The notes beneath the pieces were generated by a model that did not search any database, had not been told where the DNA came from, and saw only the letters and a list, made by a program, of their open reading frames with translations. A program made the position numbers and the translations under genes. From Enterococcus raffinosus (lineage in GTDB: Bacteria > Bacillota > Bacilli > Lactobacillales > Enterococcaceae): DNA of 64,000 nucleotides. Location of the stretch: positions 61,118 to 125,117 of the forward strand of contig NZ_JXLA01000008.1 of assembly GCF_001886185.1 (NCBI RefSeq). Reading direction: 5' to 3'. Shown here in pieces: positions 33,724-43,103 of the stretch. How positions within the stretch are numbered: position 1 is the stretch's first letter; every line of letters begins with the position of its first letter.

Positions 33724-35323
33724 CGGAACTAAGACCAGCTATTTATTAAAGGCCAATTTGAAGCAAAATCGCATCAAGCATGTTATCTGGCTCGTGCTCT
33801 TAGTGGGATTATTTGCAGCGGCAGCGATGGAGTTCCACGTGCTGTTTGGGACCCAAGAAGATATCAATGCGATTGTTGAAACCTTGAAAACACCTGCAAT
33901 GGTTTCACTTTTTGGTGAATTTTCAGCAGAGAAGTCATATACGACCGCAACTGTTTTCGCTCATGAAATGTTGGTATTCCTAGCGATGTTCATGGTTTTT
34001 ATGAATATTTCCTTAGCCATCTCAAACACGCGAACAGAGGAAGATTCTGGCTTATTAGAAATGGTTCGATCACGAACAGTTGGACGCTTGGCGCCTATTT
34101 ATGCAACGATCCTTGAAATACTTTTGATCAATGGATCGATGGGCTCTTTATATGTTATCAGCTTGTTTGTTGCTGATTTAAATGGCGCGACGATACAAGG
34201 AAATTTCTTAATGGGTATCGGCCTTGCTAGTTGTGGAATGATGTTTGGTTTTATCAGCTTATTAATGGCACAACTGGCAAATAATTCTCGCAGTGCGAGC
34301 TTTATGAGTTATGGATTGTATGGCTTCTTCTATATTATCCGGATGATTACGGATGTGACAGATCCTAGATGGACGTGGCTATCACCTGTTGGCTGGATTC
34401 AAAAGACAGCAATTTATACTCATGATCATTGGCTGCCAATCGCTTTGATGATAGGCTTAGGTCTTATTTGTTTATTGATTGCTGTCAAGATTGTAGAAAG
34501 GCGAGACATAGGTAGTGGTATTTTAGCGGCTCGAAATGGAAAGCCTAAAGCAGGGAAACTGTTGTCTTCTCCATTAGGCCTGGTTCTTACGATAGAACGC
34601 AATAGTATTATCGGTTGGGTATTTGGCGGGGTTATATTAGGTGCGGCCTATGGTTCGGTTTTTAGTACGATCGGAGATATCATAGGGAGTAATCCGACCT
34701 ATCGGAAAATACTTGGTGTGACTCAAATCAATGCAGCCAATCGAGAGTTGATCTTAAACTATTTAAATATGTTGGCACTGTTTTTTGTAGCGATCGCTGC
34801 TATCAGCGGGATATTGATTATTTTCCGTTTGAAATCAGACGATAAAAAAGGCTATTTAGAAATTTTGCACTCAAAAAGTATTTCTAAGACTCGTCTGGCA
34901 CTGAGCTATTTCGGCGTGGGAACCTTTGTGAGTATTCTCGTTTTTACAGGGACTTTAGCCGGAGCGTTCTTTATTGGAAATGGGATGATGGATGATCCCC
35001 TCGCGATTAAATACTTTTGGCAAGTGCTGTTAGGTTTTTTACCTGCGACATTATTCTTTGTGGGAATCGCTATATTCTTCACAGGAGCTTTTCCGAAATT
35101 AACCAATATTCTCTGGCTTTACTTGGCTGCTAGTGTTTTGGTCAAAATGTTAGGTCCGTTATTAAATCTTTCTGATGATGTAGCGAATATCTCACCTTTT
35201 GGCTGGGTGGGAAAAGTTCCGACAGAAAACGCTGATAATACAGTAGTGATTTTTTTAACCGCTGCTTTTCTAGTTTTAACGGTTCTGGGCATCTTGGGCT
35301 ATAATAAGCGAGATTTGGGGTGA
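33713..35323 (+). CDS. ABC-2 type permease, polyketide-antibiotic exporter-like
   Basis: 536 residues from ATG 33713 (AAGGAG nine bases upstream). About 12 membrane helices in two similar halves, each with a large first loop: a fused double-length ABC-2 permease like the putative exporters of polyketide antibiotics (COG3559 type). Repeat signs include RTEEDSGLLEMVRSRTVGR in the first half and KSDDKKGYLEILHSKSISK in the second. One permease chain with a dimer of the upstream ATPase would make a full exporter. Confidence 0.78.
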   Translation: MGHSGTKTSYLLKANLKQNRIKHVIWLVLLVGLFAAAAMEFHVLFGTQEDINAIVETLKTPAMVSLFGEFSAEKSYTTATVFAHEMLVFLAMFMVFMNISLAISNTRTEEDSGLLEMVRSRTVGRLAPIYATILEILLINGSMGSLYVISLFVADLNGATIQGNFLMGIGLASCGMMFGFISLLMAQLANNSRSASFMSYGLYGFFYIIRMITDVTDPRWTWLSPVGWIQKTAIYTHDHWLPIALMIGLGLICLLIAVKIVERRDIGSGILAARNGKPKAGKLLSSPLGLVLTIERNSIIGWVFGGVILGAAYGSVFSTIGDIIGSNPTYRKILGVTQINAANRELILNYLNMLALFFVAIAAISGILIIFRLKSDDKKGYLEILHSKSISKTRLALSYFGVGTFVSILVFTGTLAGAFFIGNGMMDDPLAIKYFWQVLLGFLPATLFFVGIAIFFTGAFPKLTNILWLYLAASVLVKMLGPLLNLSDDVANISPFGWVGKVPTENADNTVVIFLTAAFLVLTVLGILGYNKRDLG

Positions 35324-35328
35324 TTCGG

Positions 35329-35964
35329 ATGAAGAAAATAGCAAAAGATCCGCAGAAGGAAAAAAGCATTCTAGCTTCCAGTGCCAAACTATTCGGGCAG
35401 TATGGCTACCGTGAAACCAAGACTGATGAAATCGCTGAAGAAGCGGGTGTATCAAAAGGATTATTGTTTCATTATTATGGAAATAAAGGCGGTTTATATC
35501 AAGAAACGTATCGTTATGCTTCCGAATTTTTATATCAACAAATCGATTATTCGGACTGGACGAAGGCTTCGGATTTACTAGAGATGGTAGTGGACGCTAC
35601 CAAATATAAGATTGAATTGCAGCTAAAATATCCAATGGAGTTCGATTTTATAATGAAGGCTTATGCGGAAATGCCCTTGTTGCCTGAACCATTACGAAAA
35701 GCTATGACTGAACGATTTAATACGGATATTAATCGAAGTTTGACGCTGACCGATGAGGTAATCAGCAAGCTTCCCTTGCGAGAAGAGGTTCAGGAACAAG
35801 ATGTCTTGGAGATTATCTATGCAGTATTGACGAATGAGACGACAAAGATCCAACAGGAGCTAGTGCAACATCCTGAGTGGAAAACGATTGAAGATTTTCT
35901 GCCGTTAATTGATCGTTTAAAGCGCAAGCTAGAGATTCTTGAGTATGGCTTTGTAAAACAATAA
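35329..35964 (+). CDS. TetR-family regulator of the ABC exporter
   Basis: 211 residues from ATG 35329. Helix-turn-helix FGQYGYRETKTDEIAEEAGVSKGLLFHYYGNKGGLYQETY (about 19-57), the TetR core. It follows the permease by five bases, so the regulator is made only when the exporter operon is transcribed: a negative-feedback layout. The operator is most likely the palindrome at 32722. Confidence 0.87.
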   Translation: MKKIAKDPQKEKSILASSAKLFGQYGYRETKTDEIAEEAGVSKGLLFHYYGNKGGLYQETYRYASEFLYQQIDYSDWTKASDLLEMVVDATKYKIELQLKYPMEFDFIMKAYAEMPLLPEPLRKAMTERFNTDINRSLTLTDEVISKLPLREEVQEQDVLEIIYAVLTNETTKIQQELVQHPEWKTIEDFLPLIDRLKRKLEILEYGFVKQ

Positions 35965-35998
35965 AAATCTGCGTCCTAATATGGGACGCAGATTTTTT
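35963..35998. terminator. Bidirectional terminator
   Basis: AAAATCTGCGTCC and GGGACGCAGATTTTTT, loop TAATAT; perfect stem shared with the minus-strand gene ending at 35997. Confidence 0.92.
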
Positions 35999-36218
35999 AG
36001 AAATCACTTAAGATTGTCATTAAGAATAGACCTTCTTCTGCTAAAGCACCAAAGAAAAGAATCAAGCTATCGACAAATAATACACTCATATTGGTACCGA
36101 ACATCACAGCTAGACGTTCCAATTTATCATCAATCTTCTTCTCTTTGAAATAAACGAGAAAAAGATAAAAATTTGCTAGAACAAGTATTATGGTTGAGAA
36201 AATGATGGCGATCTTCAT
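35997..36218 (-). CDS. Small two-helix membrane protein, unknown
   Basis: 73 residues, ATG 36218 with AAGGGG upstream. Helix 1 (IAIIFSTIILVLANFYLFLVYF), a charged turn KEKKIDDKLERL, helix 2 (MSVLFVDSLILFFGALAEEGLFLM). No known family. The leader holds a TATAAT-like box and a palindrome AAACGTAATCGTTT (36241-36254) that could be an operator. Transcribed divergently from the 36447 gene. Confidence 0.6.
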   Translation of the reverse strand: MKIAIIFSTIILVLANFYLFLVYFKEKKIDDKLERLAVMFGTNMSVLFVDSLILFFGALAEEGLFLMTILSDF

Positions 36219-36446
36219 AAGTGTACCCCTTCACTTGATTAAACGTAATCGTTTTTACACTATTCATTATACTCCCACAAAATGATTATGACAGGGGGGA
36301 GCGAAAAAAAGTAATGGTTTTCACAAAAACTTTTTAAATTAGTCTAAAGGTATGATGTGATTTCTTTTTTATGATAAAAAGGAACTGACAGCCTATCTTT
36401 GCTCCGCTATACTAAATTTAAGAGTTTTAGGAAGGGAGCTAAATCA

Positions 36447-37094
36447 ATGGATTTTGCTGGATCCGATTTTGAGTATTATGAACGTACGATTAAAATAATG
36501 TATCAAAACTATTATTGGAAGCGTCTGGTTATTTGCGGAGTCGCTCTTATCATTCTTTTAGCATACAGTGGAATTTTTCAGGATAATTTATTTCTAAATG
36601 TTGTGTTGATGCTACTTATTGCTGGATTAGGCGTATATCTTTTTTTGGAAAAGCAGAAATTTCCAGAAATTTATCAGGCTTTTCTTGCAGAAAATCAGCC
36701 GGAAGTGCAGATTCATAAGATTCAAGAGGAAGAGTACAGCTACAATGTAATAGATGACGATGAAAAGGTTCGGATCAACAAAAAGGGAGTACGCAATTTG
36801 CCCTCTAATAATAAGCAATACACAATGATGGTCGGCTTTTCAAAAGCTTTCTTCTCACGAGAACCGTTGCAAATCGTCTATTATGACATGTTGGATCTCA
36901 CCTATGAAGAGAGTTTCCGCTTGAAGCGCAATGGTTATAACTCGATGCCGCGATTTTTGAGACGCTTTACTTTAAGCAATTTAAAAGCCAGTGCTGGCAA
37001 TGCTGTCAGCTTTATCCTAGGAAATATTTTCCTTTTATTCATTCTATTTCGATTACTACGTTACTTGTGGACCTTCTTAAGAATGTTCTTCTAA
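36447..37094 (+). CDS. Membrane protein of unknown function (YcxB-like layout)
   Basis: 215 residues from ATG 36447 (GGGAG eight bases upstream). Two N-terminal helices (about 27-65), a soluble beta-rich middle with YSYNVIDDDEKVRINKKGVRNLP and LQIVYYDMLDLTYEE, and a C-terminal helix (AVSFILGNIFLLFILF). This plan recalls YcxB-type proteins but the match is weak. Monocistronic, with terminator. Confidence 0.5.
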   Translation: MDFAGSDFEYYERTIKIMYQNYYWKRLVICGVALIILLAYSGIFQDNLFLNVVLMLLIAGLGVYLFLEKQKFPEIYQAFLAENQPEVQIHKIQEEEYSYNVIDDDEKVRINKKGVRNLPSNNKQYTMMVGFSKAFFSREPLQIVYYDMLDLTYEESFRLKRNGYNSMPRFLRRFTLSNLKASAGNAVSFILGNIFLLFILFRLLRYLWTFLRMFF

Positions 37095-37129
37095 AATCAC
37101 TTGAGAGAAATTTCTCAAGTGATTTTTTT
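37093..37129 (+). terminator. Intrinsic terminator after the 36447 gene
   Basis: AAATCACTTGAGA and TCTCAAGTGATTT with seven T. Confidence 0.92.
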
Positions 37130-37272
37130 CTTCTCTAGTTCATTTTAGAAAACTCATTTTTTTTTAAATGAGCTTTATTTAGAGTATTTTTTCTTCGAAT
37201 CCACGTACTTTTTCAATGTCTTGACGTATCTTATTTTGAAAACTTATTTTAGGATAGGAAGGATGCGGAATT

Positions 37273-38328
37273 ATGTTAGTACAACCATTAAATCAAAGAC
37301 AAATTTTTGGAATGAAGAGAGAGTCCTTACAAAAGAAAGTAGAACTTTTCTATCAAGAAACGCAGGATGCCGCTGCGATAATAGAGTATGCTATTGCGGT
37401 AATGATAAGAAATTCGTTAGTGGTCGGAGATTTTTCTCTCCTTTTTACTGAGTTGATTCGTGAAATCTATCTTCATACGGAGCCAACAGATATGTTGAGA
37501 CGTTTTTGTCCTCTTTTTGAACATTACTTTGATCAAAGTGAATGGAAACAGGTTAAGCATCGATTATTTGGAAATTCTAAGATGTATCACAAGTTAAATG
37601 AAATCTTAGGTTTTTATAAAAATTACCTGCAAGAAAAGACTACACCTCTTGAGTCGCTAGACGGGCAGCAATATAAAATCATTTCAGTTTTTGAGGATGC
37701 CAATAGTAAATTACACACTTGGAATTTAGGGGATGCCGATCCAAAGATAGCAACAGAAAAAGCAGATGCTTTATTAAATTTGCTGACGATGTTGACGATT
37801 TTTCGAAAAGCTGGAGTGAGAAGATTTGTGAAAGTTGAAAAATCTGATATTGTGAATTGCACACGCAGAGCTCTTATTGCGAAGAATAATGAGCAGGAGG
37901 AGCTTGAATCCGTAGAACTGACGAATCAGGAAATCATCGATAAACTGGAGGCATTTTTCCCTGAAAATAGGGAAGCACTAGGAAAAAATGATCCCACGTT
38001 GGGAGCTGTCAATGAGGAAAAAGAAGGAAATATTCAAGAAATCTCTGAAGCAGACCATAAGACAGAGTTAAGACAGTTTCAAGAGGGCGAAGGACCATCT
38101 GAAGGAAGGAGTGATCACAGGACAATTGCCGTCATTGATGAACCTAAATCAAGCACTGCGAAAAAGACATCATTAGCACTTACGGCCCATGAGCGAGATA
38201 AAACAGTTTATACAAAACCAAAAAGTAAAAAGCAAAAGGACCTAGAACGTAAAGAAAAGATGCTGAAAGATACACCGTATGGACGAAAAAAGAAACCAAA
38301 TTCACGAAAGAAAAGGAATCGTAAATAA
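37273..38328 (+). CDS. Cytoplasmic protein of unknown function with basic C-terminal tail
   Basis: 351 residues, ATG 37273 with AAGGA upstream. Residues 1-215 look mainly helical and globular (IIEYAIAVMIRNSLVVGDF, LFTELIREIYLH, ALLNLLTMLTIFRKAGVRRF). Residues about 230-300 are acidic and low-complexity, and the last 45 are strongly basic (KPKSKKQKDLERKEKML, GRKKKPNSRKKRNRK), suggesting nucleic-acid or ribosome binding. No family recognised. Alone in its unit between a terminator and dapB; promoter not certain. Confidence 0.55.
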   Translation: MLVQPLNQRQIFGMKRESLQKKVELFYQETQDAAAIIEYAIAVMIRNSLVVGDFSLLFTELIREIYLHTEPTDMLRRFCPLFEHYFDQSEWKQVKHRLFGNSKMYHKLNEILGFYKNYLQEKTTPLESLDGQQYKIISVFEDANSKLHTWNLGDADPKIATEKADALLNLLTMLTIFRKAGVRRFVKVEKSDIVNCTRRALIAKNNEQEELESVELTNQEIIDKLEAFFPENREALGKNDPTLGAVNEEKEGNIQEISEADHKTELRQFQEGEGPSEGRSDHRTIAVIDEPKSSTAKKTSLALTAHERDKTVYTKPKSKKQKDLERKEKMLKDTPYGRKKKPNSRKKRNRK

Positions 38329-38442
38329 TTCTTATCGCCTTGAAAAAGAAGGTTTCTTTCAAATGTCTATTTTTAAGATTTTTCTTTCTCCGTACATGGT
38401 AAACTGTTTTTGAAACCGTTTTATCAATAAGGAGGAGAAGCA

Positions 38443-39243
38443 TTGATTAAAATAATAATTGTTGGACCAAAAGGGAAGATGGGGCGATTGATCACGCAAA
38501 TAGCCGCAGAAGATGAAAGATTTACACTGGTTGCTGGAGTTGGTCCTAAAGGGCGCGATTATATTGGACAAGATTTAGGTCAAGTGGCGATGATCGGTAA
38601 TGAGCTTGGTGTGGAAGTTGTGGACGACTTGGCCAGAGTGATTGAATCCTGTGAAGTCATCATTGATTTTTCTTCGAAGGAAATGAGATTAGAGACCTTG
38701 CGCTTAGCAAAAAAATATAAAAAAGCGTTGGTCTGTGGGACGACAGGCTTTAGTCCAAAGGAAAAGGAAGCATTCCATCAAGCGGGAGAAGTGATACCGA
38801 TTCTTTATGCCGCAAATACGTCCAAACTGGTGAATGTCATGAATCGACTGCTGCAATTAACCGCCGCGGCAATCGGTGACGAAACAGATATTGAAATTGT
38901 AGAGATGCATGATCGCTGGAAAAAAGATGCCCCAAGCGGTACAGCAAAGGAAATGGGGGAGCTGATTGCTCATGAATTGGGGGAAGAGCTCTCTGAGTTA
39001 GCGATTTATGGTCGGGAAGGTGCCGGCGAACGAAAAAAAGGCTCGATTGGGTATCATTCTGTACGTATGGGAGATACACCGAGCAGTCATACGGTTTTCT
39101 TTGGCGGCTTCGGAGAGCGATTGGAAATCAGCCACCATTCCACTGATTGGCGTGGTTTTGCTAAAGGGGCATGTGACTGCGCCGTCTTTTTAGCGAATCA
39201 AAAAAAAGGGTATTATACTGTTGCAGATGTCTTGAAATTATAG
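38443..39243 (+). CDS. dapB: 4-hydroxy-tetrahydrodipicolinate reductase
   Basis: 266 residues, TTG start at 38443 behind AAGGAGGAG. Nucleotide-binding VGPKGKMGRL at the N-terminus, CGTTGFS, and the DapB signature EMHDRWKKDAPSGTA with catalytic His and Lys; HSVRMGDTPSSHTVFFGG near the C-terminus. Reduces the dapA product in the lysine/peptidoglycan precursor pathway. dapA is not adjacent. A TTTTGAAACCGTTTTA element (about 38408) upstream resembles the cre-like site at 11656. Confidence 0.92.
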   Translation: MIKIIIVGPKGKMGRLITQIAAEDERFTLVAGVGPKGRDYIGQDLGQVAMIGNELGVEVVDDLARVIESCEVIIDFSSKEMRLETLRLAKKYKKALVCGTTGFSPKEKEAFHQAGEVIPILYAANTSKLVNVMNRLLQLTAAAIGDETDIEIVEMHDRWKKDAPSGTAKEMGELIAHELGEELSELAIYGREGAGERKKGSIGYHSVRMGDTPSSHTVFFGGFGERLEISHHSTDWRGFAKGACDCAVFLANQKKGYYTVADVLKL

Positions 39244-39275
39244 AAAAATATTTTAGTTATTTTTGAAGAATTATA

Positions 39276-39302
39276 AAAGCTGATTTAAAAGCAGCTTTCT
39301 TT
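39276..39302 (+). terminator. Weak terminator after dapB
   Basis: AAAGCTG and CAGCTTT, nine-base loop, short T-rich tail. Confidence 0.5.
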
Positions 39303-39352
39303 GAGATGCCCAAGAGAAAAAGTTATTTTAAAATTATCTGAGATTTAATTGA

Positions 39353-39381
39353 TTGACTTCTCATTTTGTAAATGCTAAATT
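39353..39381 (+). promoter_or_regulatory. Promoter of the cysteine/cystine operon
   Basis: TTGACT (39353-39358), 17-base spacer ending TGC, TAAATT (39376-39381): an extended -10. Transcription should start near 39388, only about 25 bases before the first leader peptide's ATG. Confidence 0.7.
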
Positions 39382-39411
39382 GAGTGCAATCATTTAAGGA
39401 GGTCAGGACAT

Positions 39412-39510
39412 ATGGCAAACAACATTTCGAAACGTAATCTTCAAGCAGTTGAATCAGCATGTTGTTGTATGGTGCAAAAAAGCAGCATACGAATTTGTCA
39501 TGTCTATTAA
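39412..39510 (+). CDS. Leader peptide 1 with Cys-Cys-Cys run
   Basis: 32 codons, ATG 39412, with an ideal SD AAGGAGG (39396-39402) nine bases upstream. The product opens MANNISKRNLQAVESACCCM; the three Cys codons TGT TGT TGT are at 39460-39468, codons 17-19, and a fourth Cys is codon 29. It lies between the operon promoter and an intrinsic terminator and precedes genes for cysteine/cystine metabolism, the arrangement of ribosome-controlled attenuation. Directly after the Cys codons, GGTGCAA (39471-39477) is complementary to TTGCACC (39584-39590) in the terminator's second arm, so translation could decide which hairpin forms. Confidence 0.8.
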   Translation: MANNISKRNLQAVESACCCMVQKSSIRICHVY

Positions 39511-39562
39511 CTGTTCTGAACTCGTTTGAAAATGAAGGAAACTTCTAAATTTTGACGAATCT

Positions 39563-39599
39563 AAGAGGTGCAGCTTTAATAGCTTGCACCTCTTTTTTT
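39563..39599 (+). terminator. Leader terminator (attenuator) of the cysteine operon
   Basis: AAGAGGTGCA (39563-39572) pairs with TGCACCTCTT (39585-39594), with an inner GCT/AGC pairing and loop TTAAT; seven T follow. It sits inside the leader, 90 bases before the structural gene. Confidence 0.85.
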
Positions 39600-39619
39600 G
39601 TACGCAAAATTCGAGATAG

Positions 39620-40846
<1,227 letters not shown>

Positions 40847-40867
40847 CTAGAAGGGAATTGAGAAAAA

Positions 40868-41641
40868 ATGAAAAAATCAATTATAGCAGTTGCTAGTTTA
40901 CTCGTCGTGGGGGTTCTATTTTTAGCTGGATGCCAGTCTAAGGATAGCGGCGAAGCAAGTTCAAAAAATGTCCTGAGAGTAGGGACGGAAGGAACCTATT
41001 CACCGTTCTCTTTTCGTGATGACAATGATAAGCTGACTGGTTATGATGTCGATGTCGCAAAGGCGGTTGCTAAAAAGATCGATTATAAAATCAAGTTTGT
41101 TGAAGCACCATGGGATTCCATGCTGGCAGCCTTTGATGCGAAAAAGACAGACGTGGTCTTTAATCAAGTAGCGATCACTCCTGAACGTAAGGAAAAATAC
41201 TTGTTCAGTACGCCTTATTCTGTTTCTCATCCAGCGTTAATCGTCAATAAAGATAACAATGAGATTAAGGATTTTGCTGATTTGAAAGGAAAGACATCGG
41301 CTCAGTCATTAACTAGCAATTATGCGCAAATGGCGGAAGACCTTGGCGCAGAAATTTCAAGCGTCGATGGCTTCAGTAAAGCAGTTGAATTAGTAGTGGA
41401 TAATCGAGCAGATGCGACGCTGAATGATGACGTGACCTATTATGATTATTTAAATCAAAAACCAGATGCGCCAATCAAGATCGTGAAAACTTCAGATGAA
41501 GCGACAGAAGTAGCTGCGATGTTCCATAAAGGCGATGAAGAGTTAGCGAAGAAAGTGGATAAAGCAATCAAAGAACTAGAAGCAGATGGGACATTGACTA
41601 AACTATCAGAAAAATATTTCAAGAAAGATATTTCTAAGTAA
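40868..41641 (+). CDS. tcyA: Cystine-binding lipoprotein of an amino-acid ABC transporter
   Basis: 257 residues, family 3 binding protein. Signal peptide with lipobox LAGC, then LRVGTEGTYSPFSFRDDNDKLTGYDVDVAKA, the polar amino-acid pattern, and the later FNQVAITPERKEKYLFSTPY. Cystine specificity is inferred from similarity to TcyA and from the operon's Cys-rich leader. RBS AGAAGGGAATTGAG. Confidence 0.82.
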   Translation: MKKSIIAVASLLVVGVLFLAGCQSKDSGEASSKNVLRVGTEGTYSPFSFRDDNDKLTGYDVDVAKAVAKKIDYKIKFVEAPWDSMLAAFDAKKTDVVFNQVAITPERKEKYLFSTPYSVSHPALIVNKDNNEIKDFADLKGKTSAQSLTSNYAQMAEDLGAEISSVDGFSKAVELVVDNRADATLNDDVTYYDYLNQKPDAPIKIVKTSDEATEVAAMFHKGDEELAKKVDKAIKELEADGTLTKLSEKYFKKDISK

Positions 41642-41659
41642 TGGAAAGGACTAAGTAGA

Positions 41660-42313
41660 ATGGAACGAACAATTGATATTATTCAAAGCTCTGCGTTGCC
41701 GCTATTTTGGGCATTGCTAAAGATGACGATTCCGTTAACGCTGATTTCATTTGCTTTTGGGATGGTCTTGGCACTGATTACAGCCTTAGCCCGGATTTCA
41801 AAAAATCGCTTCTTAAATGGCATTTTCTTTCTCTATGTTTGGATCTTCCGCGGAACTCCGCTGCTGGTCCAATTATTCATTGTCTTTTTTGGACTTCCTT
41901 CAGTAGGAGTCCAAATGGATGCATGGACAGCTGCGATTTTAACTTTTTCACTAAATACTGGCGCGTATGCTTCTGAAAACATTCGTTCCGCTTTACTGGC
42001 CATTCCTCAAGGGCAATACGAATCTGCAGCATCATTAGGGATGAGTCGTTGGCAAATTTTACATCGAATCATTGCTCCCCAGGCGTTTAAGATTGCATTG
42101 CCGCCGTTATCGAACAATTTTGTGAGTCTTGTTAAAGATACTTCTTTAGCGGCTAGTATCACTATTGTTGAAATCTTCATGACAGCACAGCGGATCGCTG
42201 CTCGGACTTATGAGCCTTTATTGCTTTACAGTATGGTGGCTTTGTATTATTTAATTTTTTGTACCTTCTTGAATTATTTACAATCTGTACTTGAAAAACG
42301 GATGGTCTATTAA
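41660..42313 (+). CDS. tcyB: Cystine ABC transporter permease
   Basis: 217 residues, HisM/GlnP type with about five helices. ALARISKNRFLNGIFFLYVWIFRGTPLLVQLFIVFFGLP is the family signature, and ASLGMSRWQILHRIIAPQAFKIALPPLSN the EAA coupling loop. A single permease gene implies a homodimeric channel. 18 bases after the binding-protein gene. Confidence 0.87.
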   Translation: MERTIDIIQSSALPLFWALLKMTIPLTLISFAFGMVLALITALARISKNRFLNGIFFLYVWIFRGTPLLVQLFIVFFGLPSVGVQMDAWTAAILTFSLNTGAYASENIRSALLAIPQGQYESAASLGMSRWQILHRIIAPQAFKIALPPLSNNFVSLVKDTSLAASITIVEIFMTAQRIAARTYEPLLLYSMVALYYLIFCTFLNYLQSVLEKRMVY

Positions 42314-42324
42314 GGAGGAAAAAG

Positions 42325-43056
42325 ATGTTAACAATCGAAAAACTAAATAAAAGTTTTGATAACAATCAAGTCTTGAAAGACATTGATTTGTCCTTTCAGC
42401 CAGGGGAAACTACGGTTATCCTAGGTCCCTCAGGCTCAGGAAAAAGTACACTGCTGCGTTCAATTGATTTATTAGAGACGCCCGATAGCGGCAGCATAAA
42501 AATTGATCAGGATAATCTGACTTTCCCACAAAATCTGTCTTTTCGACAATTAAAAGAATACCGTGGACATTTTAGTATTGTTTTTCAGGCATACAATCTT
42601 TTTCCTCATTTGACGGTAATTCAAAACGTCATGGAGGGGCCTACTCAAGTAAAGAAGGTTTCGAAGGATCAAGCAAGAAAACAAGCAGAACAGCTGCTGA
42701 CTAAAGTTGGTCTGCTGGATAAAGCGGCGGAACACCCAAAACAATTATCTGGTGGACAGCTGCAGCGGGTAGCGATTGCGCGAGCATTAGCGATGGAGCC
42801 AGAATTTATGCTTTACGATGAACCGACCAGTGCTTTAGATCCTGAGTTGGCACAAGAAGTTTTACAGGTTATTAAAGATTTAGCAGAATCAGGCAATGGA
42901 CAAATTGTTGTGACGCATCATTTGGAATTCGCCCGCAAAGTGGCTGATCGGATTGTCTTTTTAGAAGAAGGAGCAGTTACTTTCGATGGCAGCAGTCAGG
43001 CATTCTTTGAAAGTGATCATCCACGAATTCAGCGTTATTTGCAACAGTTTTTATAA
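42325..43056 (+). CDS. tcyC: Cystine ABC transporter ATP-binding protein
   Basis: 243 residues. Walker A GPSGSGKST (about 35), signature LSGGQLQRV (about 137), Walker B FMLYDEPTSALD, H-loop VVTHHLEFA. Polar amino-acid importer type. SD AAGGAGG. Last gene of the operon, before a perfect terminator. Confidence 0.9.
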   Translation: MLTIEKLNKSFDNNQVLKDIDLSFQPGETTVILGPSGSGKSTLLRSIDLLETPDSGSIKIDQDNLTFPQNLSFRQLKEYRGHFSIVFQAYNLFPHLTVIQNVMEGPTQVKKVSKDQARKQAEQLLTKVGLLDKAAEHPKQLSGGQLQRVAIARALAMEPEFMLYDEPTSALDPELAQEVLQVIKDLAESGNGQIVVTHHLEFARKVADRIVFLEEGAVTFDGSSQAFFESDHPRIQRYLQQFL

Positions 43057-43064
43057 TATGAAAG

Positions 43065-43096
43065 AGGCAGTGCCAACTTTGGGCACTGCCTTTTTA
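43065..43096 (+). terminator. Intrinsic terminator of the cysteine/cystine operon
   Basis: AGGCAGTGCC and GGCACTGCCT, loop AACTTTG, T tract. Confidence 0.92.
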
Positions 43097-43103
43097 TGTG
43101 AAT

